Source of the DNA: an uncultured Bryobacteraceae bacterium | GTDB taxonomy: Bacteria > Acidobacteriota > Terriglobia > Bryobacterales > Bryobacteraceae | DNA: 64,000 nucleotides | Direction of reading: 5' to 3' | NCBI GenBank assembly: GCA_938003835.1 | Contig: CALKXJ010000016.1 | Span: 170,540 to 234,539 of the forward strand | Part shown: positions 29,013-37,036 of the stretch, piece after piece | How the letters are laid out: each line of letters opens with the position of its first letter | How positions within the stretch are numbered: the first letter of the stretch is position 1 | Made by a program: the position numbers and the translations under genes | Notes under the pieces: generated by a model | Told to the model about the DNA's origin: nothing | Databases searched by the model: none | Seen by the model: the letters and a program-made list of their open reading frames with translations, nothing else

Positions 29013-29294
29013 ATGATTTACCGGAGGCGCACACGTTCCCGGTTCCCGAGCGGCTATTACCGCTTCGAGAATCACCTGCGGCGGAGCGTGAGCGGATACG
29101 GGGAGGGGGACTTCGTCCGGCTTCGGGACGAATACGGCAATCTCTGGCACGGGCAGGCGCAGATCCAGGACGACAACTCCCTCCGGCTGGTGTTTCGCGC
29201 TCCGAACGGCGGCCTGGTGTCGGGCATCTCCGACGGCTACGGCATCGTCCTGCGCGACGAAGCGGGCTCCACCTGGCGCGGTTACATCGACTGA
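29013..29294 (+). CDS. Small hypothetical beta-rich protein, 93 aa
   Basis: Basic N-terminus (MIYRRRTRSRF) followed by repeated YG/FR-containing strands (SGYGEGDFVRLRDEYGNLW, SDGYGIVLRDEAGSTWRGYID) suggesting an SH3-like or small beta-barrel domain with two similar halves around D-E-x-G-x-x-W. No signal peptide and no recognised family. The ATG lacks a strong Shine-Dalgarno. It lies 60 bases before purM in the same direction and diverges from the TPR gene. Confidence 0.6.
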   Translation: MIYRRRTRSRFPSGYYRFENHLRRSVSGYGEGDFVRLRDEYGNLWHGQAQIQDDNSLRLVFRAPNGGLVSGISDGYGIVLRDEAGSTWRGYID

Positions 29295-29354
29295 GCCGGA
29301 GCCCGGCTCGCGCGCGGCGGCCGGAGCCTGTATGATGAGATATCGAAGCCCGGA

Positions 29355-30401
29355 ATGCCCGCCGCGCCTACTCTCCGCTACAAAGACGCCGGCGTGGACA
29401 TCGATGCGGCCGACCAGGCCCTGGCGCGCATCCGGCGGCATGTCCGCGCCACGCTCAACGCCAATGTCCTCTCTTCGATCGGCGCGTTCGGCGCCGGCTA
29501 CCGGCTCACCGATTTTCGCGAGCCCGTGCTGGTGAGCTCGGCCGACGGCGTCGGCACAAAACTGAAAATTGCATTCCTCACCGGGCGGCACGACACCGTC
29601 GGCGAGGACTTGGTCAACCATTGCGTCAACGACATCATGGTGCAAGGCGCCAGGCCGCTGTTCTTCCTCGATTATCTGGCCATGGGAAAGCTCGACCCGG
29701 CTGTGGCCGAGCAGGTGATCCGAGGAATTGCGCGGGCTTGCAAGGCCAACGGCTGCGCCCTGATCGGCGGCGAGACGGCCGAGATGCCCGGGCTTTATGC
29801 GCCCGGCGAGTACGATCTGGCGGGCTTCATCGTGGGCGCGGTCGAGCGGCGGAAGCTGGTCACCGGCACTCGCATCCAGGCCGGCGACGTCCTGCTCGGG
29901 CTGCCCTCGACCGGCTTGCACACCAACGGCTACTCGCTGGCGCGAAAGCTGCTGTTTGAGATCGCCGGATACCGGCACGACACCTTCGTCGCCGAGCTCG
30001 GCTGCTCGGTGGGGCAGGAGCTGCTCAAGATTCACCGTTCGTACGCCAGGCCCCTTGGGGCGCTTTTCCAAGCCGGCCTGCTGCGGGGCGCGGCGCACAT
30101 TACCGGCGGCGGGCTCACCGACAACCTGCCGCGCATTCTGCCACGCGGCCTGGCGGCTCGCGTCGACACCTCGAGCTGGCCGGAGTTGCCCGTCTTCCGA
30201 CTCTTGCGGCGGCTGGCCGACATTCCCGAGGAAGAGTGCCGGAGGACCTTCAATTTGGGCATCGGGCTCGTGGCGGTGGTCTCGCCGCGGCGGCTGGCCG
30301 AGGCGGAGAAACTCCTCCGTCGCCTGCGCGAACCGTTCTTCCGCATCGGGGAGGTGGTGCGCGCCCGGCGCCGCTCCTCACCAAGAGTGATCTACGAATG
30401 A
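29355..30401 (+). CDS. purM: Phosphoribosylformylglycinamidine cyclo-ligase
   Basis: AIR synthetase, fifth step of de novo purine synthesis, ATP-dependent ring closure of FGAM. The 348-aa length is normal; family blocks are YKDAGVDIDAAD (9-20), the ATP/metal-binding SADGVGTKLKIA, NHCVNDIMVQGARPLFFLDYLA, GGETAEMPGLY and the C-terminal HITGGGLTDNLPRILP. A TATGAT hexamer lies about 20 bases upstream. The stop overlaps purN by four bases. Confidence 0.97.
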   Translation: MPAAPTLRYKDAGVDIDAADQALARIRRHVRATLNANVLSSIGAFGAGYRLTDFREPVLVSSADGVGTKLKIAFLTGRHDTVGEDLVNHCVNDIMVQGARPLFFLDYLAMGKLDPAVAEQVIRGIARACKANGCALIGGETAEMPGLYAPGEYDLAGFIVGAVERRKLVTGTRIQAGDVLLGLPSTGLHTNGYSLARKLLFEIAGYRHDTFVAELGCSVGQELLKIHRSYARPLGALFQAGLLRGAAHITGGGLTDNLPRILPRGLAARVDTSSWPELPVFRLLRRLADIPEEECRRTFNLGIGLVAVVSPRRLAEAEKLLRRLREPFFRIGEVVRARRRSSPRVIYE

Positions 30402-31000
30402 AGCGCCTGGGTATTCTTCTTTCCGGCCGTGGCTCGAATTTCGAGGCCATCGCCGACAACGTCGCCGCGGGCAAGATCCCGGCTGAGATCGCCGTGGTGA
30501 TTTCGAACCGCCCCGAGGCTCGCGGGCTCGAGGTGGCCCGCCAGCGGGGCCTGAACGCCGTCTGCATCCCCTCGAAGGGGATGGAACGGGAGGCCTACGA
30601 CCGGCTGCTGATCGAAGAGTTGAAGAAGAACCGGGTGGACCTGATCTGCCTGGCAGGCTTCATGCGCCTGCTGAGCGCGATGTTCGTCCGCGAGTTCCCC
30701 CTCCGGATCCTGAACATCCACCCCTCGCTGCTGCCCGCCTTTCCCGGGCTGGACGCGCAACATCAGGCCTTGGAGCACGGCGTCAAGATCAGCGGTTGCA
30801 CGGTTCATTTCGTCGATGAGAACCTGGACGCAGGCCCGATCATTGTCCAGGCCGCGGTCCCGGTCTTGAACGACGACACGGTGGAGACGCTCTCGGCAAG
30901 GATTCTCAAGGAGGAACACCGGATCTACACGGAGGCCATCAACATTGTGCTCTCGGGCAAGTTCCGCATCGAGGGCCGGCGAGTGATTCTGGAGGACTGA
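30398..31000 (+). CDS. purN: Phosphoribosylglycinamide formyltransferase
   Basis: Transfers formyl from 10-formyl-tetrahydrofolate to GAR in purine synthesis. The 200-aa protein has the N-terminal LLSGRGSNFEAI loop, the catalytic Asn and His in NIHPSLLPAFPG and the Asp of the DAGPII block. The ATG at 30398 overlaps the purM stop (ATGA) and is chosen over a longer frame running antisense-like through purM. Confidence 0.97.
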   Translation: MKRLGILLSGRGSNFEAIADNVAAGKIPAEIAVVISNRPEARGLEVARQRGLNAVCIPSKGMEREAYDRLLIEELKKNRVDLICLAGFMRLLSAMFVREFPLRILNIHPSLLPAFPGLDAQHQALEHGVKISGCTVHFVDENLDAGPIIVQAAVPVLNDDTVETLSARILKEEHRIYTEAINIVLSGKFRIEGRRVILED

Positions 31001-31004
31001 ACCC

Positions 31005-32180
31005 ATGCTCAAACGCAGAAGTTTCCTGGCGGCGACGGCCGCCTCCGCCTCCCGGGTGCTGGGCGCCAACGAGCGCCTGCGCGGCGCCGTGATCGGCAGC
31101 GGGGGCCGGGGCCGGCTGCTGACGGCGGAGTTCAAGGAGATCGGCGTCGAGATGGCGGCCGTCTGCGACGTCTACAAGCCCAATCTGGAGCTCGGATTGA
31201 AACAGGCTTCCAGTGGGGCGCGCGGCTATGACGACTACCGCCGCCTGCTCGAAGACAAATCGATCGACGTCGTCATCGTCGCCACGCCGGACCATTGGCA
31301 CGCCCAGATGACCATCGACGCCGTCGAGGCCGGCAAGGACGTCTACGTGGAGAAGCCGCTGGCGCACACCATCGAGGACGGCTTCCGCATGATTCAGGCC
31401 ACCCGCCGGACCCGCCGCGTCGTGCAGGTGGGAACCCAGCGGCGCTCGAGCGAGCTGTTCCGCGAGGGGCGCAAGCTGATGGGTGAGCTGGGAGAGGTGC
31501 GCCTGGTGAACTCCTGGTGGCTGAACCGCCAGGAATCGCTGCGCCAGGCGAAGCTGGAAGGAGAGCTGGACTGGCAAAGGTGGCTCGGGCCGGCGCCCAA
31601 ACGCGAACTCGATCCCGTGCGCTTCTTCAACTGGTACTACTTTTACGATTACTCCGGCGGGCTGCTGATCGGCCAGGCCGCGCACATTATCGACTGCATC
31701 AACTGGTACATGAATTCGTCGTTTCCGCTGGCCGTCAACTGCACCGGCGGGCGCATCAACCTCGAAGGAGCGGAGATCCCAGAGACGGCCACCATGGCGG
31801 TGGAGTACCCGGAGAACTACCTGGCGGTGTTCACCCTCGGCTACAAGGCGATGCGCTACCACCCGCACAATGACCAGCTCCAGCAGTACCACGGCGCGCG
31901 GGCGCGGCTGGATCTGGGTCGCGAGCACTATTACCTTTATCCGCAGTCGAACGAGCTCGAGATGAAACCCTCGATGGCGGTGCGCCGGCCGGGCACCTTC
32001 GCTCAGGCCACGCGCGACCACATCCGCAACTTCCTCGAGTGCGTCAAGACGCGGGAGGATCCGAACGCCACCGTCGAGATGGGACAGTGGACCAACGTCG
32101 CCCTCTGCATGGCGCTCGAGTCGCTGCGCAAGGGGCGGCGCGTCGAGTACGACCCAAAGACGCAGCGAATGCGGGCGTAG
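31005..32180 (+). CDS. Gfo/Idh/MocA-family oxidoreductase, probably Tat-exported
   Basis: NAD(P)-dependent dehydrogenase-like protein of 391 aa. The N-terminus has KRRSFLAATAASAS, a Tat-type signal, then the Rossmann fold (GAVIGSGGRGRLL, about 27-39), the VIVATPDHWHAQM motif and the EKPLAHTIEDG motif (EKP at the active site), followed by the C-terminal alpha/beta substrate domain. Members act on sugars and inositols; the substrate here is unknown. It starts four bases after the purN stop with GGAGGAC upstream, so it may ride on the purMN transcript although no metabolic link is obvious. Confidence 0.9.
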   Translation: MLKRRSFLAATAASASRVLGANERLRGAVIGSGGRGRLLTAEFKEIGVEMAAVCDVYKPNLELGLKQASSGARGYDDYRRLLEDKSIDVVIVATPDHWHAQMTIDAVEAGKDVYVEKPLAHTIEDGFRMIQATRRTRRVVQVGTQRRSSELFREGRKLMGELGEVRLVNSWWLNRQESLRQAKLEGELDWQRWLGPAPKRELDPVRFFNWYYFYDYSGGLLIGQAAHIIDCINWYMNSSFPLAVNCTGGRINLEGAEIPETATMAVEYPENYLAVFTLGYKAMRYHPHNDQLQQYHGARARLDLGREHYYLYPQSNELEMKPSMAVRRPGTFAQATRDHIRNFLECVKTREDPNATVEMGQWTNVALCMALESLRKGRRVEYDPKTQRMRA

Positions 32181-32262
32181 CGGAATTCACGGGCCTTCCC
32201 TTTTCGAGCCCGGCCCCCACCCTGCCCCGGCCCACTCGCCCGCCGGGCAGCTCAGCCTTGTA

Positions 32263-33627
32263 TCAGCGGGTGAGCACCAGCAGGCCCGAAACGAATGTGT
32301 GCTGCTGGTACTGATAGGGCAGGCCCTTATAAGGAGCGTTGATCGGGCCGAGCTCGCCCCAGGCATCCAGGCCGAACACGGCAATGGCGGTAGCGCCGGA
32401 GGCAAGCCTGATGCCCTGCCGGACTTCGTCGGCTTGCGGGTCCAGCTTTCGCAAGCGGTACCGGCGGGCGCAGCAGGAGCTCGTCAGAACTACCAGAGGA
32501 GTTTCGCCCGGCTTCATGAGCGCGATCGCCCGCTCGACGCCGGCCGCGGCGCTGCGCAAGATGCGCTGCGGGTCGTTTTTATAGACGAGGACCCGCGCCT
32601 TGGTCCCTTCCGGCACCTCGGCGACAAAGCGCAGCGAGCCGATCGGCAGATCCTTGGACTCCTCGATGTAGTCCTTGCGCTGGGCCTCCTCGGGCGTGTA
32701 GTGTGCCTTTTTCTCAAACAGCACCATCCGCACGTAGAGCTGGCCGTCGCCCAAATCGACGCCAATGGGGTCGGTGTCGTCGTAGCTGATCGGCTCACCG
32801 GGTTTCTTGCCGCTCAGCTGGCGGTAGACCTCGGCCGCGGGACGTCCGTCGAACTCTATCACCCATTTGCCGCGCGCCTTCGTCACGGTGATGAGGCGGT
32901 CGACCGGTTCGAATTCGTTCGTGTTGCTGCCGATGAAGCGCACTGGACCGCCGACCCCCATGGCGACGACCGCACCCTCCATCGCCTCGCCGTCGAGAAA
33001 CTGCACGCTTCGTTCTCCTTCACCCGGCATCCCGTTGCCGCCGAAGACCATCACCTGCTCGCCGAGGGTCTGCTTGAGTCCAACGAGGAAGTTCTCCACG
33101 GAGACATGTTCCGGCGCAAACGAGAGGTTCGGCTCGGAGAGCACCATCACCAGGCGCAGGTCTCGGACTTGAGCGAGCCGCCTCGCCACACGACGGCCGA
33201 GCTCGAGGCGATCGTCCTCGAGCTTTTCGGCCACGGCTTCCACGGCGGCGTCCTGCCCGCCGATGGCCAGCACGACGACCGAATTCTCCCACAACGCCCC
33301 TTGATCGCAGTAAGGAATGGCCCGAACGCCGATGCTGGGCACCTCGCCGGTTAGTTTGCGCACGAGAGCCCCCACTTCGCGTTCTTTCGGGTGGCCGGGA
33401 AAATTCTCGTAAAAGATCACGCCGCGGAGCGGCTTGCCCGCGAGGCGCTCCAGCGCCATGCGCGTCGCTTTTTGAGCTGCAACGGCAGGCTCGGGCTCCT
33501 GCGCCCAGCCCGTGGCGACAACGAACTCTTTTGCCGCAGCCTGCTCGCGCCGACAAGCGGAAGCCGCCACCAGCAGCCCTACCGCGAGCGGAGCCGCAAT
33601 TGCCATCCATTTTGCCGGCGGAACCAT
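32263..33627 (-). CDS. FIST-domain lipoprotein
   Basis: 454 aa. After a lipobox (LLVAASAC, Cys25) the protein has a FIST N-terminal domain (about 35-240: ATGWAQ, VIFYENF, the VMVFGGNGMPGEGE loop) and a FIST C-terminal domain (about 265-440: DGQLYVRMVLF, GSLRFVAEVPEGTKARVL, CCARRYRLR). FIST proteins are usually cytoplasmic sensors of small ligands such as amino acids and are often linked to histidine kinases or cyclic-di-GMP enzymes. Export as a lipoprotein would move the sensor to the periplasm. GGGAGGT precedes the ATG. Upstream are HEAT-repeat and Gfo/Idh genes in the same direction; no kinase is adjacent. Confidence 0.8.
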   Translation of the reverse strand: MVPPAKWMAIAAPLAVGLLVAASACRREQAAAKEFVVATGWAQEPEPAVAAQKATRMALERLAGKPLRGVIFYENFPGHPKEREVGALVRKLTGEVPSIGVRAIPYCDQGALWENSVVVLAIGGQDAAVEAVAEKLEDDRLELGRRVARRLAQVRDLRLVMVLSEPNLSFAPEHVSVENFLVGLKQTLGEQVMVFGGNGMPGEGERSVQFLDGEAMEGAVVAMGVGGPVRFIGSNTNEFEPVDRLITVTKARGKWVIEFDGRPAAEVYRQLSGKKPGEPISYDDTDPIGVDLGDGQLYVRMVLFEKKAHYTPEEAQRKDYIEESKDLPIGSLRFVAEVPEGTKARVLVYKNDPQRILRSAAAGVERAIALMKPGETPLVVLTSSCCARRYRLRKLDPQADEVRQGIRLASGATAIAVFGLDAWGELGPINAPYKGLPYQYQQHTFVSGLLVLTR

Positions 33628-33733
33628 GAGCCATTCACCTCCCGCGAACTACCTTAGCGAGATTGCGAACGGAGCTCAAGGGCATCGGCCGCACCGGCGT
33701 TGGCCGGCCTTTGAAGGAACGGCCCTCGACGCC

Positions 33734-34165
33734 TCAAAGCGGCGGACGAATCCGCGCCAGCGCCTCCAAAGCCGCCCGGGCGACTTCCGGGTCTGGGTCG
33801 TTGACCAGTTTGCCGAGCAGCGGGATCGCCTCCGGGTCCCGGCGCACCGCGATCGAATTGATCACTCCGACGAGCAGCCTGCCCTTGAGCTTGCCGGCCG
33901 CCTCTCGCAGCGCCGGATCGGCGGCGAATGCCGGCGCCGGCTCCAGGGCGAAGCGCGCGTAGTGGGACAGTTGCGGATCGGCGAGCAGCGGCGCAATCGC
34001 GTCCACAGCGAAATGATTGCCGACAACAGCCAGCCGCTGGCAGGCCTTGGCCTTGGCGAAAACACTCGCTTCGGGGTCTTCGAGGATCCCCATCAGACGC
34101 GCCCAGTCCAGAGCCATAATCTCGGCCGCCGTTCCGTATTTAGGATCTCGCATGAATTCGGCCAT
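33734..34165 (-). CDS. HEAT-repeat protein, 143 aa
   Basis: Small alpha-solenoid: four to five helix pairs with the HEAT pattern (for example AVDAIAPLLADPQLSHYARFALEPAP and DPEAIPLLGKLVNDPDPEVARAALEALARI). No signal peptide. The ATG at 34165 has AAGGAGG six bases upstream; a longer upstream frame lies inside the Gfo/Idh gene and is not used. It begins 17 bases after that oxidoreductase, so the two are probably co-transcribed. Confidence 0.82.
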   Translation of the reverse strand: MAEFMRDPKYGTAAEIMALDWARLMGILEDPEASVFAKAKACQRLAVVGNHFAVDAIAPLLADPQLSHYARFALEPAPAFAADPALREAAGKLKGRLLVGVINSIAVRRDPEAIPLLGKLVNDPDPEVARAALEALARIRPPL

Positions 34166-34182
34166 TCTTGCCTCCTTGCCGT

Positions 34183-35475
34183 TCACAGCCGCCACGGTTC
34201 GCGCATCGCCCGCGAGCGCATGCGGTTGGCCTGCTCGTCCGCCACGAAGCTGTCGGTGGCGGGATCGAATTCGAGCTTCCGGCCGAGCTGGAAGGCGATA
34301 TAGGCCGCGTGGCAGGCGATGTGGGCCTGCCCGGCCGCCAGGGCGTGGGATCGGGGCTGCCGCCGGCTTTTGACGCAATCGAGGAAGTCGCGGACGTGAT
34401 TCGTCGTGGCGCGCCCGGCCTCCTCTTTCGAGATCGAGGGGGCCAGCGGACGGAGGTTTTCCGAGACCCGGATCTCGCCGCCGTCGGCCGTCTCCACCCA
34501 GCCCGCGTCGCCCTCGAATCGGATATGGCAGCTTCCCAAACCGAGGAATCCGCTATCGCGCAAGACGAGGCGCAGGCCGTCGGCGTAACGGCATTCGATC
34601 CGGTAAGGGGTGTCGGCGCCCATGCCGTACGGCACGTATTCGACCGGAGCGGTCTCATCCTTGCCGGCCGCCCACTGGCACAGATCCACCGTGTGCGAGC
34701 CCCATTCGAGGATGCCGCCCCCGTGGAAATCAAAGTAGCCGCGCCAGCGACCCTTGACGTACTCGGCATTGTAGGGCCGCCAGGGACAGGGTCCGAGCCA
34801 GCGGTCCCAGTCGACCACCTGAGGCGAAGGTTCGGGCTCCGCCGGTAGCCAGTCGTGCCGGGTGAGCGGCGGCCAGCGGTTGCCCGGGCCGGCTTCGGCA
34901 TGGAGCGCGCGCAGCTTGCCCAGCTTGCCGGAGCGCGCCATCTCGCAAGCCCAGACAAAGTTGGCGCCGTTGCGGCGCTGGGTGCCCGCTTGATAGATGC
35001 GCCCGAGGCGCTGGAACGTGTCGGCTAGCGCCCGGCTCTCGGCGATGGTCATCGAACAGGGCTTCTCGCAATAGACATCCTTGCCCGCTCGCGCCGCCAG
35101 CACCGACAGCAGCGTATGCCAGCGATCTCCCGTGGCGATCAGCAGCGCGTCGATGTCCCGGCGGGCGAAAAGCTCCTCCTGGTCGCGGTAGGCGGCGCAG
35201 TCGCGGTTGCCGTACTTTTCATCGGCCATCGTCTTGATGGCCTCGCGCCGTTCATTTCGCACGTCGCAGACGGCCAGAAACTGCACGTCGGGTTGCTCGA
35301 GGAACGAGCGCAGCACCGCCGCACCACGCCCTCCGATGCCCAGGCCGCCGAGCGTGATGCGCTCGCTCGGAGGCACCGCACCGTTTTTGCCCAGCACCGA
35401 GCCGGGCACGATGACAGGCGCCGCGGCCGCGCCGGCCAACAATCGCCGCCGAGAAATCGATCCCGTCTTCCTCAT
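34183..35475 (-). CDS. Gfo/Idh/MocA-family oxidoreductase, Tat-exported
   Basis: 430 aa. N-terminal Tat signal (SRRRLLAGAAAAPVIVP), Rossmann fold (ITLGGLGIGGRGAAVL, about 40-55), a DALLIATGDRWHTLL strand in the place of the usual ATPxxxH, and EKPCSMTIAESRALAD with the active-site EKP. The C-terminal domain has a GGGILEWGSHTVDL motif. Sugar substrate unknown. The ATG at 35475 overlaps the stop of the upstream receiver protein by four bases and the HEAT gene follows at 17 bases. Confidence 0.9.
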   Translation of the reverse strand: MRKTGSISRRRLLAGAAAAPVIVPGSVLGKNGAVPPSERITLGGLGIGGRGAAVLRSFLEQPDVQFLAVCDVRNERREAIKTMADEKYGNRDCAAYRDQEELFARRDIDALLIATGDRWHTLLSVLAARAGKDVYCEKPCSMTIAESRALADTFQRLGRIYQAGTQRRNGANFVWACEMARSGKLGKLRALHAEAGPGNRWPPLTRHDWLPAEPEPSPQVVDWDRWLGPCPWRPYNAEYVKGRWRGYFDFHGGGILEWGSHTVDLCQWAAGKDETAPVEYVPYGMGADTPYRIECRYADGLRLVLRDSGFLGLGSCHIRFEGDAGWVETADGGEIRVSENLRPLAPSISKEEAGRATTNHVRDFLDCVKSRRQPRSHALAAGQAHIACHAAYIAFQLGRKLEFDPATDSFVADEQANRMRSRAMREPWRL

Positions 35476-35906
35476 CCTGTGTTTGCCTTCCTCAGCCTTG
35501 GCGGTTCACCGGAGTGCGCCGGCGGCTTGCGAGCCTCCTCGGACCCGGCCAGGAGTGCTTCGGCGGCGGCGACGACAGCCGCCATGTCGAACGGCTGTTT
35601 GAAGACGGCCGCTCCCGTAGCGCGCGCCTGGTGCTCGAGCTCGCCCGCCCCAAGCGACCGCGATAAGAAAAGGGCGCGCAGCGCGGGATAACAACGGCGC
35701 AGGGAGCGGACCAGCTGAAGCGCGTCGGTCTTGAGCGAGGAGAGCTCGGCAACCACGAGATCGACCGGGCGTTGCCGCCTCTCGGCGAGCACGAGGGCGC
35801 GCCGGCCCGAGCTCGCCTCGATCACCTCATGCTGCCGGCGTTCGAGGGCCACCCGGAGCAACGTTCGGGAGATCCGTTCGTCGTTCACGAGCAGGATGGT
35901 GGCCAT
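35472..35906 (-). CDS. Receiver-domain protein with Glu at the phosphoacceptor position
   Basis: A single CheY-like domain (residues 1-118) with a Pro/Arg-rich tail, 144 aa. The first acidic patch is NDE (8-10) in LLVNDERISR. The position of the phosphorylated Asp is Glu54 (LVVAELSSLKTD), while Ser82 (LFLSRS) and the conserved Lys103 (FKQPFD) remain. Asp-to-Glu at this site can mimic the phosphorylated state in some receivers. ATG at 35906; a TATCAT hexamer (35933-35938) lies upstream. The stop overlaps the Gfo/Idh start (ATGA), an unusual pairing. Partner and output are unknown. Confidence 0.82.
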   Translation of the reverse strand: MATILLVNDERISRTLLRVALERRQHEVIEASSGRRALVLAERRQRPVDLVVAELSSLKTDALQLVRSLRRCYPALRALFLSRSLGAGELEHQARATGAAVFKQPFDMAAVVAAAEALLAGSEEARKPPAHSGEPPRLRKANTG

Positions 35907-35947
35907 CGGGCGCGTCCCTCCGGACGTCTCCCTATGATACCAGCAGC

Positions 35948-37036
35948 CTAGGCGGCCTCGATCAGACCCAGTCCGGCTCGCCGCGGCAGGATCAGCTTGC
36001 CGCGCTCGACCTTCACGCCCGAATAGGGGTCGTTGGCAATGAGCAGGTTGCCGTCCAGATCGGCGTAGTCGACCAGCGGCGCGAGGTGCGCCGCTGCCGT
36101 CACCGAGACCGAGCTCGAGATCATGCAGCCGAGCATCGTCTTGAGGCCGAGCGCCCGGGCGATCTGGATCATGCGCCAGGCCGGAAGAAGGCCGCCGCAC
36201 TTGTCGAGCTTGATGTTGACGCCGTCGTAGGCCGCCGCCAGCCGGGGGATGTCGGAGGGGTGCAGGACGGCTTCGTCGGCAATGATCGGCATGCGGACGC
36301 GCTCGCGCACCCAGCGTGTCTCCTCCACCATAGCCGCCGGCAGCGGCTGCTCGACGAATTCGACGCCCTGCGTTTCGAGCCACCGGATCTTCTCGAGCGC
36401 CTCCTCCTTGGTCTTCCAGCCCTCGTTGGCGTCCACGCGCAAAGGCTTGTCGGTGACGCTCCGCACGGCGGCGATGGTCTGTTCGTCCGTGGCAAGGCCC
36501 ACCTTGATCTTGAGCACCGGGAAGGGCTCGGCCTCGCGCACTTTCTGGCGCGTAAGCTCCGGCGTGTCGATTCCGATGGAAAAGCTCGTGATGGGCGCAT
36601 CGTCCGGATCCAGGCCGAAATACTGGTAGAGCGGCAGGCCGAGCTTCTGGCCGATCCAATCAAAGAGGGCGATTTCGAGCGCCGCGCGGGCGGCGTACTC
36701 GCCCCGGATGCGGCGGTGAACCTCCGCTTCGAGCTTGGTGAAACGCCACGGATCAGCGGCCGCGACGAGCGGGCGGAGGGACTCGAGTGCCTGCCGGGCG
36801 CTTTCGGCACTCTCCTTGTAACGCACGATCGGCGCGCCTTCGCCCCGTCCGGTGATCCCGTCGCGCCGGTAGGCGACATGGACCGTGTCGCGGAACTCGC
36901 TCGAAGCCATGGTGGTGGTCCAGGTGTGGCGCAATTGGAGGCGAACGATGCGGACGTCCATCACGGCAGCCTCTCCGGCGGCCTCCACCGGCAGAGCCGC
37001 CGCGCCGAGCGATCGGATCCAGTCCCGGCGCCTCAC
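35948..37036 (-). CDS. Dipeptide epimerase (L-Ala-D/L-Glu epimerase type), enolase superfamily
   Basis: 362 aa with the enolase-superfamily active site: KxK (Lys176, Lys178 in LKIKVG), Asp202 of VDANEGW, Glu229 of VEQPLP, Asp254 of ADEAV and Lys276/Asp278 (IKLDKCGG), plus the DLDGNLLIANDPYSG segment typical of Ala-Glu epimerases. These convert L-Ala-D-Glu from cell-wall peptides into L-Ala-L-Glu. The N-terminus (RRRDWIRSLGAAALPVEAA) looks like a weak Tat or signal sequence. The gene overlaps the NlpC/P60 gene by four bases, matching the ykfB-ykfC pairing for muropeptide use in Bacillus. Confidence 0.88.
   Translation of the reverse strand: MRRRDWIRSLGAAALPVEAAGEAAVMDVRIVRLQLRHTWTTTMASSEFRDTVHVAYRRDGITGRGEGAPIVRYKESAESARQALESLRPLVAAADPWRFTKLEAEVHRRIRGEYAARAALEIALFDWIGQKLGLPLYQYFGLDPDDAPITSFSIGIDTPELTRQKVREAEPFPVLKIKVGLATDEQTIAAVRSVTDKPLRVDANEGWKTKEEALEKIRWLETQGVEFVEQPLPAAMVEETRWVRERVRMPIIADEAVLHPSDIPRLAAAYDGVNIKLDKCGGLLPAWRMIQIARALGLKTMLGCMISSSVSVTAAAHLAPLVDYADLDGNLLIANDPYSGVKVERGKLILPRRAGLGLIEAA

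Noticed and set aside
28896..30098. Upstream extension of the TPR protein frame to about 943 codons
   Set aside because: It is antisense to purM; the signal peptide at 28895 marks the real start.
35907..36659. Upstream extension of the receiver protein frame
   Set aside because: It runs through the epimerase gene in another frame of the same strand; the receiver starts at ATG 35906.
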